Shown here: one piece after another, positions 46,611 to 58,795 of the stretch
Layout of the letters: each line of letters begins with the position of its first letter
How positions within the stretch are numbered: position 1 is the stretch's first letter
Origin: Mytilus californianus
Taxonomy: Eukaryota; Mollusca; Bivalvia; Mytilida; Mytilidae
Reading direction: 5' to 3'
NCBI RefSeq assembly: GCF_021869535.1
Contig: NW_026262593.1
Span: forward strand, 71,264,322 to 71,328,321
Length of the DNA stretch: 64,000 nt
Program-made: the position numbers and the translations under genes
Notes under the pieces: generated by a model
Seen by the model: only the letters and a program-made list of their open reading frames with translations
The model's database searches: none
Told to the model about the DNA's origin: nothing

Positions 46611-49600
46611 TTAGTGCCGATGCAAAGACCCTATAAGTGAATCAATATTAACGCCAAAATATGCAATCTTTAATGACCTGACAACAGTATCGTAACTATA
46701 TCCCTTCTTAATAAGTCTATTTAAAGGTTTTGTTAGCTTCAGAGGTGAATACTGACATTTTTGTGCTTTATAAAGAATATTTCCATAAAAAATTGGATGT
46801 GAAATACCTGAACGTATAAGAAGTCTGCATGTTGAGCTATATTTACGAATGATGTCCTTATACCGATGATAAAATTTAGTAAATGTTTTGACTAGTTTGT
46901 GATATCGAAAACCCTGGTGTAATAATTTTTCAGTAATACATAAATTTCTCTCGTTAAAATCTAAAACATTGTTACATACACGAGCGAATCGTACAAGTTG
47001 AGATATATAAACACCGTAAGATGGTGACAAGGGAACGTCACCATCTAAAAATGGATAATTAACGATAGGAAATGAAAAATCATCTCTTTTATCATATATT
47101 TTAGTATTAAGCTTTCCGTTAATGATATAGATATCAAGATCGAGGAAAGGGCAGTGGTCATTGTTAGTATTAGCTTTATTTAAAGTAAGTTCAACAGGAT
47201 AAATTTCTTTAGTATACATACTGAAATCGTCATTATTGAGAGCCAAAATATTATCCAAATATCTAAAAGTATTATTAAATTTGTGTATCAGATGTTGTTT
47301 CGATGAGTCTTTGCTGATTTTTGTCATAAATGGTAACTCATAGCAATACAAAAAAAGGTCCGCAATAAGTGGTGCACAGTTAGTCCCCATTGGAATTCCG
47401 ATAACCTGACTATATACGGAATCTCCAAAGCGAACAAAAATGTTATCTAGTAAAAATTCAAGGGCATATATAGTATCAAAGCATGTCCAATTGACATAGT
47501 TTTTTTGTTTATTGCTACTAAAAAATGACCTAAAAGAGTTTGAACATATATATTCACATTCTGACTTTTTAAATGCCCATTTAATTAGGTGTGTGAATTT
47601 TTTCTTAATGAGAATATGAGGCAATGTGGTATATAGGGTAGAAAAATCAAAACTTTGAACAGATTCAAAATCACCAATATATGCATGCAATTTATCAAGT
47701 ACTTCCAACGAGTTCTTGACACTCCAAAAGTAATTAATTCCACTATTTTCGAAGGCCTTATTTGAACAATTTATTATCAGGTTTTTGATTGTACCAAGTG
47801 TACTGGTAAGAAGAATAGACAATTTAGTAGTGGAACAATGGCTTGAAGACGAAATGAATCTATATTTGTAAGGTGTTTTGTGTAGCTTCGGAAGCCAATA
47901 CATAGTTGGGACTTTCATTGTATTTGGTTCTGCTTGTAAAGCGGTAGCTAAAAGTTTATGTTTGTTACAGATGTCGTTTTCTGAAAATGGAGTCAGTTGG
48001 AATGTTGGTGAATTGGTGATTTCTTTTTTCAGAACCTTAATGTAAAATTTACGTCAAACAATAATAATATTATTAGCAGCTTTATCGGCCGGGACAAAAA
48101 CAAATTCCTTGGCTAGTTCTTTTGGTTTATGTTTGATACGAGAAATAGGTTTATTGTGGTTATTGTTAAGAGTAAAATGTTCTTTAAAATGTTGAATACG
48201 TATATCAACTATGTTCATTACTGATTTAAAAAAAGAGTCCAAAGATTTTTTGTCAGCTTTTTCCCGTTTTATCCATTTTAAACAGTAAGTATGGAGTGAG
48301 TCGTGGATGATATTACGACACTCATTCCAATTAATAATTGACGGGGGACGATATTTAGGTCCTTTACTGAGGAATGATTTTAACTCTCGGTCTTGAACGA
48401 TGTTAAGATCTCCTATTATAACATGGGAAATGGGTCCATAAATGTATTCGGAATTACTGCAATTACATGAAGTATGTGTATTTTCACTGATATTAACATC
48501 TTTACATAATTGGCTATAATTAAACACAAATTTCCGGGTAGATTTCTTGTAAATATAACAAATAAGAGGGAGCTCAGTATTATCAAAATATCCCGGAATT
48601 TGTTCTTTAACAGAATGGTCGTTAAAAATACCGGCAATATTTACAAAATCAAAACCTTTATTGACATACTTTATTTTAATAAACTGTATTTTATGATCTT
48701 CAGGGCGATCAATTTTGGGAAACAGTTTAGAATAACATGTCAATATGCCATTATAATTTGAACGATTTCATACTTAGGACTGCTATATGAAATTGTGTTG
48801 CAATCCTTTTAAAATTTTATTTAACTATTAACCGGTAATGAACAGAGCTTTGTTAACAGATAATGTCTGCCGTTGTTTTTTGAAATAGAAATTAGGTCCG
48901 AAATATTGGTATGATTGGTCCGAAATTTTCTTTGATTGCGATTTTTTCTACGACCATGAGAACGGTTTTTACAAACAGTTTTAGAAACTATATCCAAAAT
49001 GTTAACAGAATCGGTTCTTGATATATTACCAATTCCCATGATATTATCATTAAGACCGAGAGGGTAGACTGTCTGTAATTTTTTAATCCAATTTAATTCA
49101 ATTATTTTCCGCGATCGTACAAACTTTGAATGAGATTCACCAGGCTGCTTATTTACTACTTCTAAAGGTTGAACTGCTAAATATTTAATAGGATGATTGT
49201 GCTTCTTAAGGTGTTGATAAATGATACTTTTGAATTTATTGGGTCTTTTAAAACGATACAGATGTTCTTGGGTGCGTTTAGATAAATACCGTCCAGTTTC
49301 ACCTACGTACTGAATACCGCATCCCGGTTTGTTTCATGTGAGTAAATAAATTATAATGTTTGTTTTTCAAGTTATATCAGTTTCAAAATTTAAAGAAAAT
49401 GTGCGACCATTAAACGTGGACCTTACCGTATTGTTGGTGGAAAGACGGGGACATGTAAGTCATTTTTTGGCATGACACTTATCGATAGAAGGGTAACCAC
49501 GATTTTTATTGTTAAAAATGTTAGCGATGGTAGTATTTTTAGATAAGCGATTTTGAAGATTGAGACGTGTAGATACCCTTTGAACGAGTTTAGTATTTAA

Positions 49601-49624
49601 TATTTTTCCATTTCTAAGCTTCAT
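46611..49624 (-). pseudogene. Naiad ORF: GIY-YIG endonuclease + reverse transcriptase, with in-frame TGAs
   Basis: Begins at ATG 49624 (MKLRNGKIL). An N-terminal basic part is followed by a GIY-YIG endonuclease at about 49375-49060 (IIY ... GIQYVGETGR ... KR, then His-rich QHLKKHNHP). A linker with CNC (codons 48467-48459) followed by YGPISHVIIGDL comes next, then a Penelope-type reverse transcriptase. Its motifs are SFDFSTLYTTLPH (motif A), GIPMGTNCAPLIADLF (B) and YLDN in place of YxDD (C). It ends at TAA 46611. In-frame TGA codons lie at 49462-49460, 49369-49367, 49336-49334, 48742-48740 and 48056-48054. There are two TAA codons (48823-48821, 48811-48809) and one frameshift near 48710-48730. 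The TAAs, the frameshift and the YxDD change show this copy is inactive. The TGAs may be ancestral selenocysteine codons (see findings). Confidence 0.85.
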
Positions 49625-50204
49625 ATTTGTTTTTTGTTTGTGAATTATATTAGAAAGGAGCAAAGACTGGCGTCCAGAATATGAACCAGCATACAATGAA
49701 TTAAATTATGTAAAAATGATAAATCTGTTCGGCTAAAGATGTCAAAAGAAAAATGTCTTCTTTTAGAAAACCACTGAATGGAATGGACCCAAACATGGTA
49801 TGGATGTTCCTTATGAGGTGCTGACCAAGTGTTGTTACTTTGCAGTTGATCCATCATCCCAGATGGCCGCCAGGGGGGGGGGGGGGCTTAGTTTAACATA
49901 GGACCCTATGGGAAATACATACAAATGTCTTATTTTAGAGTACCACTGAATGGAATGAAACCAAACATGGCATGAATGTTCCTTATGGGGTGCTGACCAA
50001 ATTTTGCTACTTTGTTGCCGATTTACTGTTCAAGATGGCCACCAGGATATTTTATTAAATAACGGGACCAATATTAAACCAAATTTGGCCTCAATCATTA
50101 TTTGGGTATCTGTTATGATTTTTATCTATCTTTACATGATTTCTAAAACCAAAGTAGAGTCAGGTGAGCGTCACAGGCTCTTGAGAACCTCTAGTTATTA
50201 GTTA

Positions 50205-51900
50205 ACAAGTAGGCAGTTGCTATTTGTCCGGCTAGCCGGACTAATAGTACCAGGACTATTTGTCAGGCCAGTTCAATGTGCATGTCTGTGAGTGTGAAAT
50301 ATTATCTTCTGCAGCACCAGGGTGTGGCAAATTATATATATGGACATCTATAAAGCAATGTTTTGCAATCTTAAATTGTTAGGCCCCAATTTTGTTACTG
50401 GTAATTGAGATGGTTGTTTTCTTCAAATAATGGTCAATATATATTAGAAAAAAATATCATATATATTCAATGTTATATCTATATCTATTGCTTCACATTG
50501 CAAAAAGAGGGTGGGAATTACTTGTAAACCAGACGTGGGTCGTGATTGGCTCATGCATTTTAGATTAAGTTAACGTAAGGATTTGATGTTGAAAAAGGTA
50601 CAAAATTATCATGTCTGAGACTGTCAAACAGATCGATTTATAGATCCCCTTTACATAAAGTTGTCCATATATTGAGTTAGGGGTGATGAGAGGGTTGGGG
50701 TAGCACGTGGCGTTCCTTCAGTCTCCAAATCCCTCTTTTTTTTTACCCAGATCCCACCTTTATTGTCCACTATATTTCATATCCCCACTTTTTATAATCC
50801 TATATCCCACATCCCCCACTATTTTAAGTTATACTATCGTATTCGTATTCCCTTGTCAAATTCTGAAAACTGGAAAATTATCACAAATATTAATATCCCC
50901 GTTTTCAGCCATGATCTCAAAATTGAAAATCAGTGATCGGATTACACGCGACCCCTGGTGCTGCTGAAGATAATATTACACTCACTTTCGTACGCACATA
51001 AATTGACATGCGCATTGCAATGGCCGGACAACTTAGCCCTAGCACTATTCGTCCGGCTAGCCGTAACAAGTATGATACCGTTTGTTACGCATCAATTACT
51101 TAGTCAAAACTGCATCGAATTTTATGTAAAAATGGTAACACCAACTGTACCAATTTTTGTTTCATCAGATGCGCATTTTGACAATTAAAGTCTCATCCGT
51201 GATGATCGAGGTTGAAATATTTGAAAACCCAAAACTTAATAAAACATTGGAAGAACTGATCAAAATAAAACGTACGGTACATAAAGTATATCAAATTCCG
51301 GACAAAGAATCAGAGCTTTGCATAGGAGGGATATATTAATTTATTTTAAATGATTTCAAGACTTTTATAACAGTCAGTCTAAAAAAAAAAATTTTCATTT
51401 TTTAGTATTTTACTTGGATTGAAGCTTATTTTCCAAGATAAAGAAAAGTTCAATTTCTTTTAAATCCTGTATCTGACTGATAAATGGATTCACTTTTTAC
51501 AGTTTAACTGACAGCAGCAATCCCAGGCGAGACACAGGATTCCACGGAACCCTTTGAGTATGTTCATATCACACCTGAACATCTATGAAAATTTGTTATT
51601 GCATGTACTTGTCCATTAACGAAATTTGCGCATAAAAGGGGAGAAAACCAGATTAAGTCATAATAATCAAAAGAACGACACCACTGAAAATGTAGACTTG
51701 CTTTTTTATATTTCGAAAGATTTGGATCTTTGGTCAATTGATTATTTTACCCCACATCTCCTTTTTAAAAATATTTCATAGTAACAACTATTGGCAATTA
51801 GATTCCAAATCAACACAATGAATAAATTAAACATGAAAAAATCTAGAAATTTGACTCTAAAGTATGTTGCTATTGATGAGTTTTAATGACAGAAATGGTA
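50205..51900. other. Intergenic, nothing firm
   Basis: TCCGGCTAGCCGGA at about 50228 and CGTCCGGCTAGCCG at about 51050 are related short palindromes about 0.8 kb apart and may be ends of one decayed element. The small plus-strand frames 50958-51339 show no recognised domain. Confidence 0.35.
50715..50830 (+). repeat. 'atcccacat' repeat, copy 2
   Basis: TTACCCAGATCCCACCTTTA, TATATTTCATATCCCCACTT and CCTATATCCCACATCCCCCA, related to 24075-24255. Confidence 0.4.
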
Positions 51901-51904
51901 TTTC

Positions 51905-52031
51905 TCTCTCAATAAATCGTTAGCTTCCGTCGAACCTCTGCTGGGAGGTCTTGTACTGTACCCACTGGGGACCCTCAAACCCCTCTACGAGGTTCGGGCT
52001 TACACTTAAAATGGCTTAGCTACGCCACTGG
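51905..52031 (+). repeat. Solo right end of the 44404 hAT family
   Basis: Contains GAGGTTCGGGCTTACACTTA and ends GCTTAGCTACGCCACTGGGA, matching the right terminus at 46280-46376. Isolated, with no left end adjacent. Confidence 0.55.
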
Positions 52032-52189
52032 GACCGTACGCCTCCTAATGTTACGATCTTAAATGTTACACATTCTATGGTATAAAATCAAGACGAGAAT
52101 GGTAGAACTTTTGTTGTCCTTTGACTTTACGACTTTAGATTACGAAACAATACCTTTGTATAAGTTAATACATGTAAAGGTGAACAAGA

Positions 52190-52385
52190 AGATACCAAAG
52201 GGCAATACAAAATCATCAGTCGAAGAACAGGTAAATCCATCGAAAGACAGACAACAGTCCAGAAAACACCACACAGAAAACTTAAGAATAAGCAACACAA
52301 ACTCCACAAAATACCGGGGATGATCTTAGGCGCTCCGGAAGGGTAAGCAGTTCCTTCTCCGCTAGTGACAGTAGTCTTGTTCCTC
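52190..52385 (+). repeat. 'agacagacaacagtccaga' dispersed repeat, copy
   Basis: GATACCAAAGGGCAATACAA, GAAAGACAGACAACAGTCCA and GCGCTCCGGAAGGGTAAGCA are shared in order with 58585-58795. Confidence 0.6.
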
Positions 52386-52643
52386 GTGTAAAAGAAAAAA
52401 TCCGTTGATAAGTTGCATTAGGTTATAAATGTAAAAATCTAGGGTGTAAATGGATTGTGGTTACGACAAATTGAACATAGGCCGTGGTCATTTGTGACAC
52501 AGATATTCAAAAACGACCAATCCAATTATGATGACATTCGTACATTTATACTTCAACTTTACCATTTATGACATGGATTAAAAAGCTTCCGTGTAAGCAG
52601 TAACCGTTTATCAAATCATTATAGTCACGCAAGCCCCCTTAAA

Positions 52644-53123
52644 TTGAATAACGTATCAACTGTGATATATACCCTCTATATGCAGTTACTGATGGAACGT
52701 GCTACATATATATTGATAGTTGCTTGCTTAACGCCCAGTGGCAAATATTTTATGTTTATTCGTTTTGTAATGCAGGTCGACCGTGATGAAGGGCCCGTGA
52801 CTGCCATTGGAAAATCACGATATGTCGGATATAGGAATATGCATTTTGATTTATCTCCGATACCATCCCAGAGAGTTGCTTCAAATTTTCTTTATTTTGC
52901 AGAGGCAGAGAGAGTGGCACTTTTCCTACACAGAGTATATTTTACGCCCCTATCGGACGTGGTAATATATTTATACATCCTACAATGCCGTACAGGCACT
53001 CCGCTCAAGCATTGGTTTTACTGCCGTTTTAGAGAATTCACTGGAAGACCATATTTCCAGCTCCCAGTCAACTCTTGTAGTGCCGGTAGTTACATTATAA
53101 GTTATCTACGTTCATATCCGTAG
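52644..53123 (+). other. 159-residue open frame, no recognised domain
   Basis: The open frame runs from ATG at 52644. Phrases such as TTAACGCCCAGTGGCAAATA and CGTGATGAAGGGCCCGTGAC look like a mussel dispersed repeat I have a weak memory of. The predicted protein has a hydrophobic start and no known motif. Probably non-coding repeat sequence. Confidence 0.25.
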
Positions 53124-53464
53124 ATATGGATATTTTAACACCCTTCAGTATCCTGTACACCCTTCGGCGCAGCCGAAGGGTGGCGATTTTTAGAGAAATT
53201 CGACCACAAAGTTAAACGTGAAAGCAACGTTTTTTTCATTTTTTAAATATCTTTTGTTGAAATTTGGGAATTTGACATATTTTTAACGGGGTGTAGGATA
53301 CTACCTTTGGTAGAACCCTACAGGTAGACAAATATAAGACGTTTTTAAACTAGAGACAGAGAAACTGAAATGGGTCGAATTTGGCGCGCAATGTTGTGAG
53401 AGTTACATCATAAACGGCGTGACGTCAACGTGGGTCATTTGCATAGCTAGGTCAGTAGTACCAT

Positions 53465-55562
53465 TCATTCAGTTGGAAAGCAAGTCCTTGGAAACGTCCG
53501 TTGTCGTCAAGCTCTATCAGCAACAATAGCAGGGGGAATTAATTAGATGGCGCTACAGTCGTCCGTGACGTCAAAAAGTCCGCCAAATCAATCGGCTAAA
53601 AGATTGACGTTTAAAGTATTTATTTTTACTTGTCATGCTTTTATTATAATTGAATTTTAAAATTTGTAGGTTTTGCGACCAATATAGATTAAATAAGTCA
53701 TTCAAACATTATCAAAAATAGCTTGTTATTGCTATTTCTTTATCCTGTTCGTTGTAAAAAATTTCAGCCATCTTTTTTGTTCGCCAAAAACATCGATTTT
53801 TCATAACTTGACGTTTGCGTATCCAAATACGGAAGAGAACGGTAATAATCTTAAATGAAACCGGGTAAACTATTTCAAATTTCTACACAATTTTGAAGCC
53901 ATCATTTTTTACTATTATACATCAATTTTGGTGACCACCAGTCATGTCAATTTGTACCTGGTTCTGGCTGCGTTTCTACTTCAAAACAGTAAAGTTCAAC
54001 TTCTTTTCATTGTACCTGTTTCCAAAGTACTCTAAAATACTGATTTTATGAAAGATATGAATGAAATTGTGTTTAAAAATTGTTGTTTTTCACAATTCCA
54101 TACGATACCTCCATTTTAAAGTAATTAAAACCCTTTTTGATCCCCTACACAAATTGACGGTGACATTGTTTTCTTTTTCAACATACGTCATATAACGTTT
54201 ACAAAATATGTGTCAGGGTCATGTGCATAGTGAAAATTTACACATTGGACAAGTGAAACAACAAAGTTCTTCTTTATGGCGTTTGAAACTATAGTATAGG
54301 TCTAAGAAAATTTCATTTATACTGGAAGCAAATATGACAAATTAATGATGGCCTATGGATAAACAAAAGCACAAAAATAGCAATAGAAAATGCATTGCAA
54401 AGAGTTTACTTTCATAATCTATCCTGAGAAATTGGACAAAGGCTACTGTGCTAGCTAATCTAATAGTTGAATTTTACAATAATAATGATTTTTAAATTCA
54501 AAATTATGTCACTTTCACTTATAATTTTAAGCATTTTTTTTTACAGAATTTTTGTCATTTTTTTGGTAAACTTTTCCTTTTTCTGTAGGATATTTTCTAG
54601 GCTGTACTGTACTGTTCAACTAAGAAACATAGGCTTGAGTTAAAAGGCTTTTTTACTTTGAAGAAACTAAATTTTGACTCTTGATCCCACTATATTAAAA
54701 TATAAAATATATAAAATGGTCAGTACTATTTTTTTTCAGAAAGATTATTTAAATTGTATACAGTATGTTTTATTGCATTAAACATTGTTAGAAGTAGTTA
54801 AAAAAATCCATTAGGAGTGATCCCATATCCCATTATAAAAATTGCAAACTGAAAGTAAATGTCATCAGCCAGAGCTAATTTATATCAGTTCACCTAGGTT
54901 TCTAGATCTTATTTTTACCATTTTTTTGTCTTTTAATTTTTACCTGTAATCCTTCTCTGAAAAGTAGGGAAGTATCTCTTCTTAATATTATAATAACATA
55001 GTTGTTAATCGACTTTCTTTTATTTTCTTCTTGATTTTTGTAAAATAAACTCCTTTTTATTCATTTTGGTGTTTTTTTTATTTTGACTGGTGGTATCAAG
55101 GGGAGATAACCACTTGCACAAATCGGCAAAAAACCACCGCTTCGTGTTGAACATAACTTGACGTTTGCGTATCCAAAACTGTATTGCCTAGATATTCATA
55201 TCGAGTGTTTGTCTTAATGAGATGCTTAATTAAATTTAAATTCAGCCCATCATTTTTAGTTTCCTCGAAAATATTTAGATTTTTCGATCAGGAGCATGGA
55301 CAATTTTCACACAAACTTCAAGTTTGAAGACAAAATAAAGAATAAAGGACTTTGAGTTGATGTGTAAGTTTTGACGAGTTAAAACTATGTATATTCAAGA
55401 TTATTTTGATCAATAAGTTTTTACCATAACAGTGGTATTTTAGTGAGTAAAAGTGAGGTTTGTCTCATCCGTAGTTTTACTGAATTTTCACGGTCACGTG
55501 ACTCTATTGTTGCTGATAGACTTGGGGTCAAACCGTGACCTGCTTTCCAACTGATTGACAAT
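53465..55562. mobile_element. 2.1 kb element with ~70-bp imperfect inverted ends
   Basis: TCAGTTGGAAAGCAAGTCC at the left pairs with GACCTGCTTTCCAACTGA at the right. TCTATCAGCAACAATAG (about 53512) pairs with CTATTGTTGCTGATAGA (about 55502). TTGACGTTTGCGTATCCAAA occurs in direct orientation at about 53810 and 55150. No coding trace is seen. Exact termini and target duplication could not be fixed by eye. Confidence 0.5.
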
Positions 55563-57640
55563 GTGGCTGCATAGTGATGCATTTACTAAAATGAGTGCAA
55601 ATAATCGATATAATAAGATAAAATCGTTAGTGGATTAAATATTTAATTATACAGACATCATGGAAAATCTACAGAATTCGATATTTCATAAGGAACAACC
55701 ATGGAACTTAGGAAAACGCGCGTGAAACTCCCCGATGTAATGGGTAGCAACGTCCGGGGATATGGGTTAGCAACACCCAGGGGCTATGGGTTTTGTAACG
55801 ACGTGCGTTAACCAATCAGAATCCTAGAAATATACTAAGCCGGGGATAAAAAATTTTCATCATTAATACTATAATGTTCTCATATTATAATTTGATTAAG
55901 AATAGCTCAACTGTTTGATAGTTCGGTACATATGAAGTTTTTAAAAAGACCAACACTCACATAAATTGAAATACTCTACACGGGCACAATTTAGCTCACG
56001 GTATTTTCATGATTTTAATTAAATTTGAAAATTAAGATATTTGAAAACAAATATTTTGAAAGTTCACGTGAATGTCATGTGAAAAATATTCATGTGATTT
56101 TAACATGAGATGCACGAAACCTCTTTCAAAATTATTACTCCTTTTTTTCATTATCAATCACAACATGTCTTCAGAGCCTACTGCATAACCGCCTACTATA
56201 GAGACAATTAAGATTGAAATCTTGATATTTAAAAAAAATCACAAATATCTGACCTAGTACACAAATCTTAGTTCCTCTCCTCTATCCTTTACAACACATC
56301 ATCTTCCTAAAATTATAAGACAGACTGAAAGAATTTGTTCAACTTTGTTTCATAAGAAAGACTAACCAACGTAGATAGAAATATCTTGTTTTAGGAATAA
56401 GGGATAAATAATGTAATGTTTTTAATTAAACAAAACGTTAGGTAAAAAAAAGGAAATGCGTCCGAAGCGCTTTTCTGGAGTTTCCTTCGTTCATTCCACA
56501 CAAATTGAAAGCCAACTTCATAAACACATGAAGTGCTAGATGATTAAAAGAATAACAAAATCCATCTAAGGTCAACTTTGCCTGTAAAACTGGCATCATG
56601 AAGATGCTTGTTTATTTCATTGACAACATATTTGTTACGGTTGATGAACGTGTTTTTGCAATAGACGATCGACATTGATGTGCTCCTCTTTTCGCCAGCT
56701 TGTTTCATTATTCGTATGAGACAGACTCTAAACAGGGCTTATCAATAATAATAAAGAGAATCTAGTATTATCGGTGTATACTCTCACCGAATAAGGCAAT
56801 TATTGGCGCTTATGTTGATATACATAGCATCGATTCTGTTGAATTTCAAATAAAGGATGCTACATGCAGTCTGCTTTATATCTTGACTAAAACTTAAAAA
56901 TGGACAATGAGGTTCATTTGAACTGAAAACGGGCTACCCATAAAGTTTCGAATGACTTACTTAAACCCCATGTACTTTGTGATACTCTTACCGACACAAT
57001 AAATACATTCAAACTGTAACTTTGTAACTGTTTGTTTGTATTCTTTATGAAGTAGTGTCCATGAATCTGCATCGAACGCACAAAATAAGCAGCACTGGCT
57101 TATTCCCATGAAACCATAATTTACTGCTTGTCTTCGAGGATATCTAATCATTTATCTTTTTATTTTGTTTTTGGCGCCGTTTTTGATTGCCCCTTTGTAT
57201 CCCCCATTTTTTAACAAGGTTTAAAATGATTCCGGCTAGATTTCTTTTTTGGGGGAGGGCCATTTTTCGGCTGTTCTGTTCCAAGTTAGGTGTATATGAT
57301 TGATCCTGAAAGTAGCAAAATTAAGCAAAACGTTTTATTTATGCATGTTCAATTGAAACGATAATAATAGTATCTATTTGCAGACATGTTTTTTTTTTTA
57401 TGGGCTAGGTCCCTTGTCTTTTATATTATGCTTGCCTTTTGCAGATATGAAATTTTCCGGAAAACACCTTACACTATATAAAAAAATATAAAAGTGTGTT
57501 GTAATATTTTTCACTTATACAATTTTTTTTTTAGATCAATGATCAATGAATAGGTAGGTCGTTAAATAGTTAAAGATAACACGACGCAGGCGTATTTGTA
57601 TTTTCCTTTCTCAAAACTTTGGTAAGTTGCTCCAAAGTTT
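55563..57640. other. Intergenic, nothing recognised
   Basis: A GC-richer patch at about 55715-55800 has a small imperfect direct repeat (GGGTAGCAACGTCCGGGGATATGG and GGGTTAGCAACACCCAGGGGCTATGG, each interrupted). Otherwise AT-rich with no gene signal. Confidence 0.35.
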
Positions 57641-58106
57641 ATACTTTTGGTTCCTCAACTTTTCAACGATAATTTGGTAAATAACATGTCAATTCACAAA
57701 ATTCATAAAGCAGTTCAATTAATAAAAGTGTCGTTGAACAGGTTTACTTTTCTTGAGAATATATACGCATATACACACGGTTTTACTTTCGTTTTGAGTA
57801 AGATTAAAATTTGTGTTTTCATTTACATTAGAAAGTGTATTCATTCAATCTGAATAATATTTAATATATAAAGTCGAAATGTTCTAAAGTTGTTTTTTCT
57901 TGTTGCACTATGTTTGCATGTGCGGTATTTGTCAGTTAAGTTGGAGCATTCTTCTTTTGTATATTACCTCTTCGTGGTTTGTATTTGTTATTGTTGTTAG
58001 TAATATTATCTTATTGACCAATAAACCCTCTGTTTTTATTTTACGTCATAAATATGTTCCTTTTTATGTCAGACTCTATTTCAGTTAACATTTGAAGCAG
58101 GATAGA

Positions 58107-58412
58107 ATGGCTTCCGATCATTCTTTGGTGGCAGTAATAGATTTCGGTACCACTTACTCTGGCTATGCCTTTTCAACAAGAAGTGATTATAAGACTGATC
58201 CGCTGAAAATCCATGCCAATCAAGCATGGAATGCCGGTGGGAGACAACTGCTATCACTAAAGACGCCAACAGTTCTTCTACTCGACAAGAACAAGGAGTT
58301 TGTTTCTTTTGGTTACGAAGCAGAAAACCAGTATTCCGACTTAATGATAGAACAAGAACATGAAGAATACTACTACTTTCATCGATTTAAAATGAAACTT
58401 CACAAAAATATA
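58107..58412 (+). CDS. First coding exon of an HSPA12-like Hsp70 ATPase
   Basis: Encodes 102 residues from ATG at 58107 to a phase-0 donor (ATA|gtaag at 58413). The protein begins with the Hsp70/actin-fold phosphate-binding motif VAVIDFGTTYSGYAF (about residues 8-22). A KTPTVLLL strand and the HSPA12-typical segment ending FKMKLH follow. These features match the N-terminus of heat-shock protein 12A/12B-like ATPases rather than canonical Hsp70. In bivalves this family is greatly expanded and linked to stress and immunity (established knowledge). No following exon was recognised between 58413 and 64000, so the gene either continues beyond the window across a long intron or is a truncated copy. 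An open but non-ATG extension upstream (from 58092) was not used. Confidence 0.8.
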
Positions 58413-58584
58413 GTAAGATTAATTTAATTTCTGTTTTACTTATGTCAAAAGTCATTACATTCTATGGGTAGTCGTTACAATATTCCCTTTTCTGCCACAA
58501 ATTAGCAATTACAGCAAAATAGGTGTTTAGGGAAATTCCATCAGTTTGGAATCCCTCTAAAAATGTCAAATGTTTAAAAGAGGG

Positions 58585-58795
58585 ACGAAAGATACCAGAG
58601 GGACAGTCATCCTCATAGATCGAAAACAAACTGACAACACCATGGCCAAAAATAAAAAGACAAACAGACAAATAATAGTACAGATGACACAACATAGAAA
58701 ACTAAAGACTAAGCAACACGAACCCCACCAAAAACTGGGGGGTGATCTCAGGTGCTCCGAAGGGTAAGCAGATCCTGCTCCACATGTTAATATTT
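58585..58795 (+). repeat. 'agacagacaacagtccaga' dispersed repeat, copy downstream of HSPA12 exon
   Basis: GATACCAGAGGGACAGTCAT, GACTAAGCAACACGAACCCC and GTGCTCCGAAGGGTAAGCAG. The open frames on both strands here are repeat artefacts. Confidence 0.6.

Larger units (their letters stand above)
43992..49750 (-). mobile_element. Naiad-type Penelope-like retroelement (split by a hAT)
   Basis: A 5.76 kb insertion inside a 166-bp tandem-repeat element (the host unit stops at about 43991 and resumes at about 49751, with caaat/aaat at the joints). On the minus strand it reads: a short 5' leader, an ORF at 49624-46611, then a 3' UTR at 46610-46377 continuing at 44403-43992. A hAT transposon (44404-46376) interrupts the 3' UTR. 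Without the hAT it is about 3.8 kb. A related 3'-end fragment lies at 33243-33415. The domain order (endonuclease before reverse transcriptase, joined by a CxC segment) is that described for the Naiad clade, which is abundant in invertebrates. Confidence 0.85.
42906..50197 (+). repeat. Tandem-core repeat element (166-bp units), split by Naiad
   Basis: Begins with the near-palindrome AGCTCACCTGGCCCAAAGGG, followed by CCAAGTGAGCTT and a GTCGTC-rich stretch, and ends with CAGGTGAGCGTCACAGGCTC and a short TTGAGAACCTCTAG tail. I recognise these ends from a widespread mollusc repeat. Between them lie units of 165-167 bp, anchored by GAACCACTGAATGG at 43011, 43177, 43343, 43509, 43674 and 43841, and after the Naiad insertion at about 49768 and 49939. 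Each unit carries CAAGATGGCCGCCAGCGGGG. Minus-strand open frames in these units are a by-product of the repeat. Confidence 0.8.

Noticed and set aside
48510-48761. Plus-strand 83-residue ORF
   Set aside because: Antisense shadow of the Naiad reading frame.
52644-53123. 159-residue ORF as a gene
   Set aside because: No domain, no splice context, and phrases typical of a dispersed mussel repeat. Listed only as an open frame.
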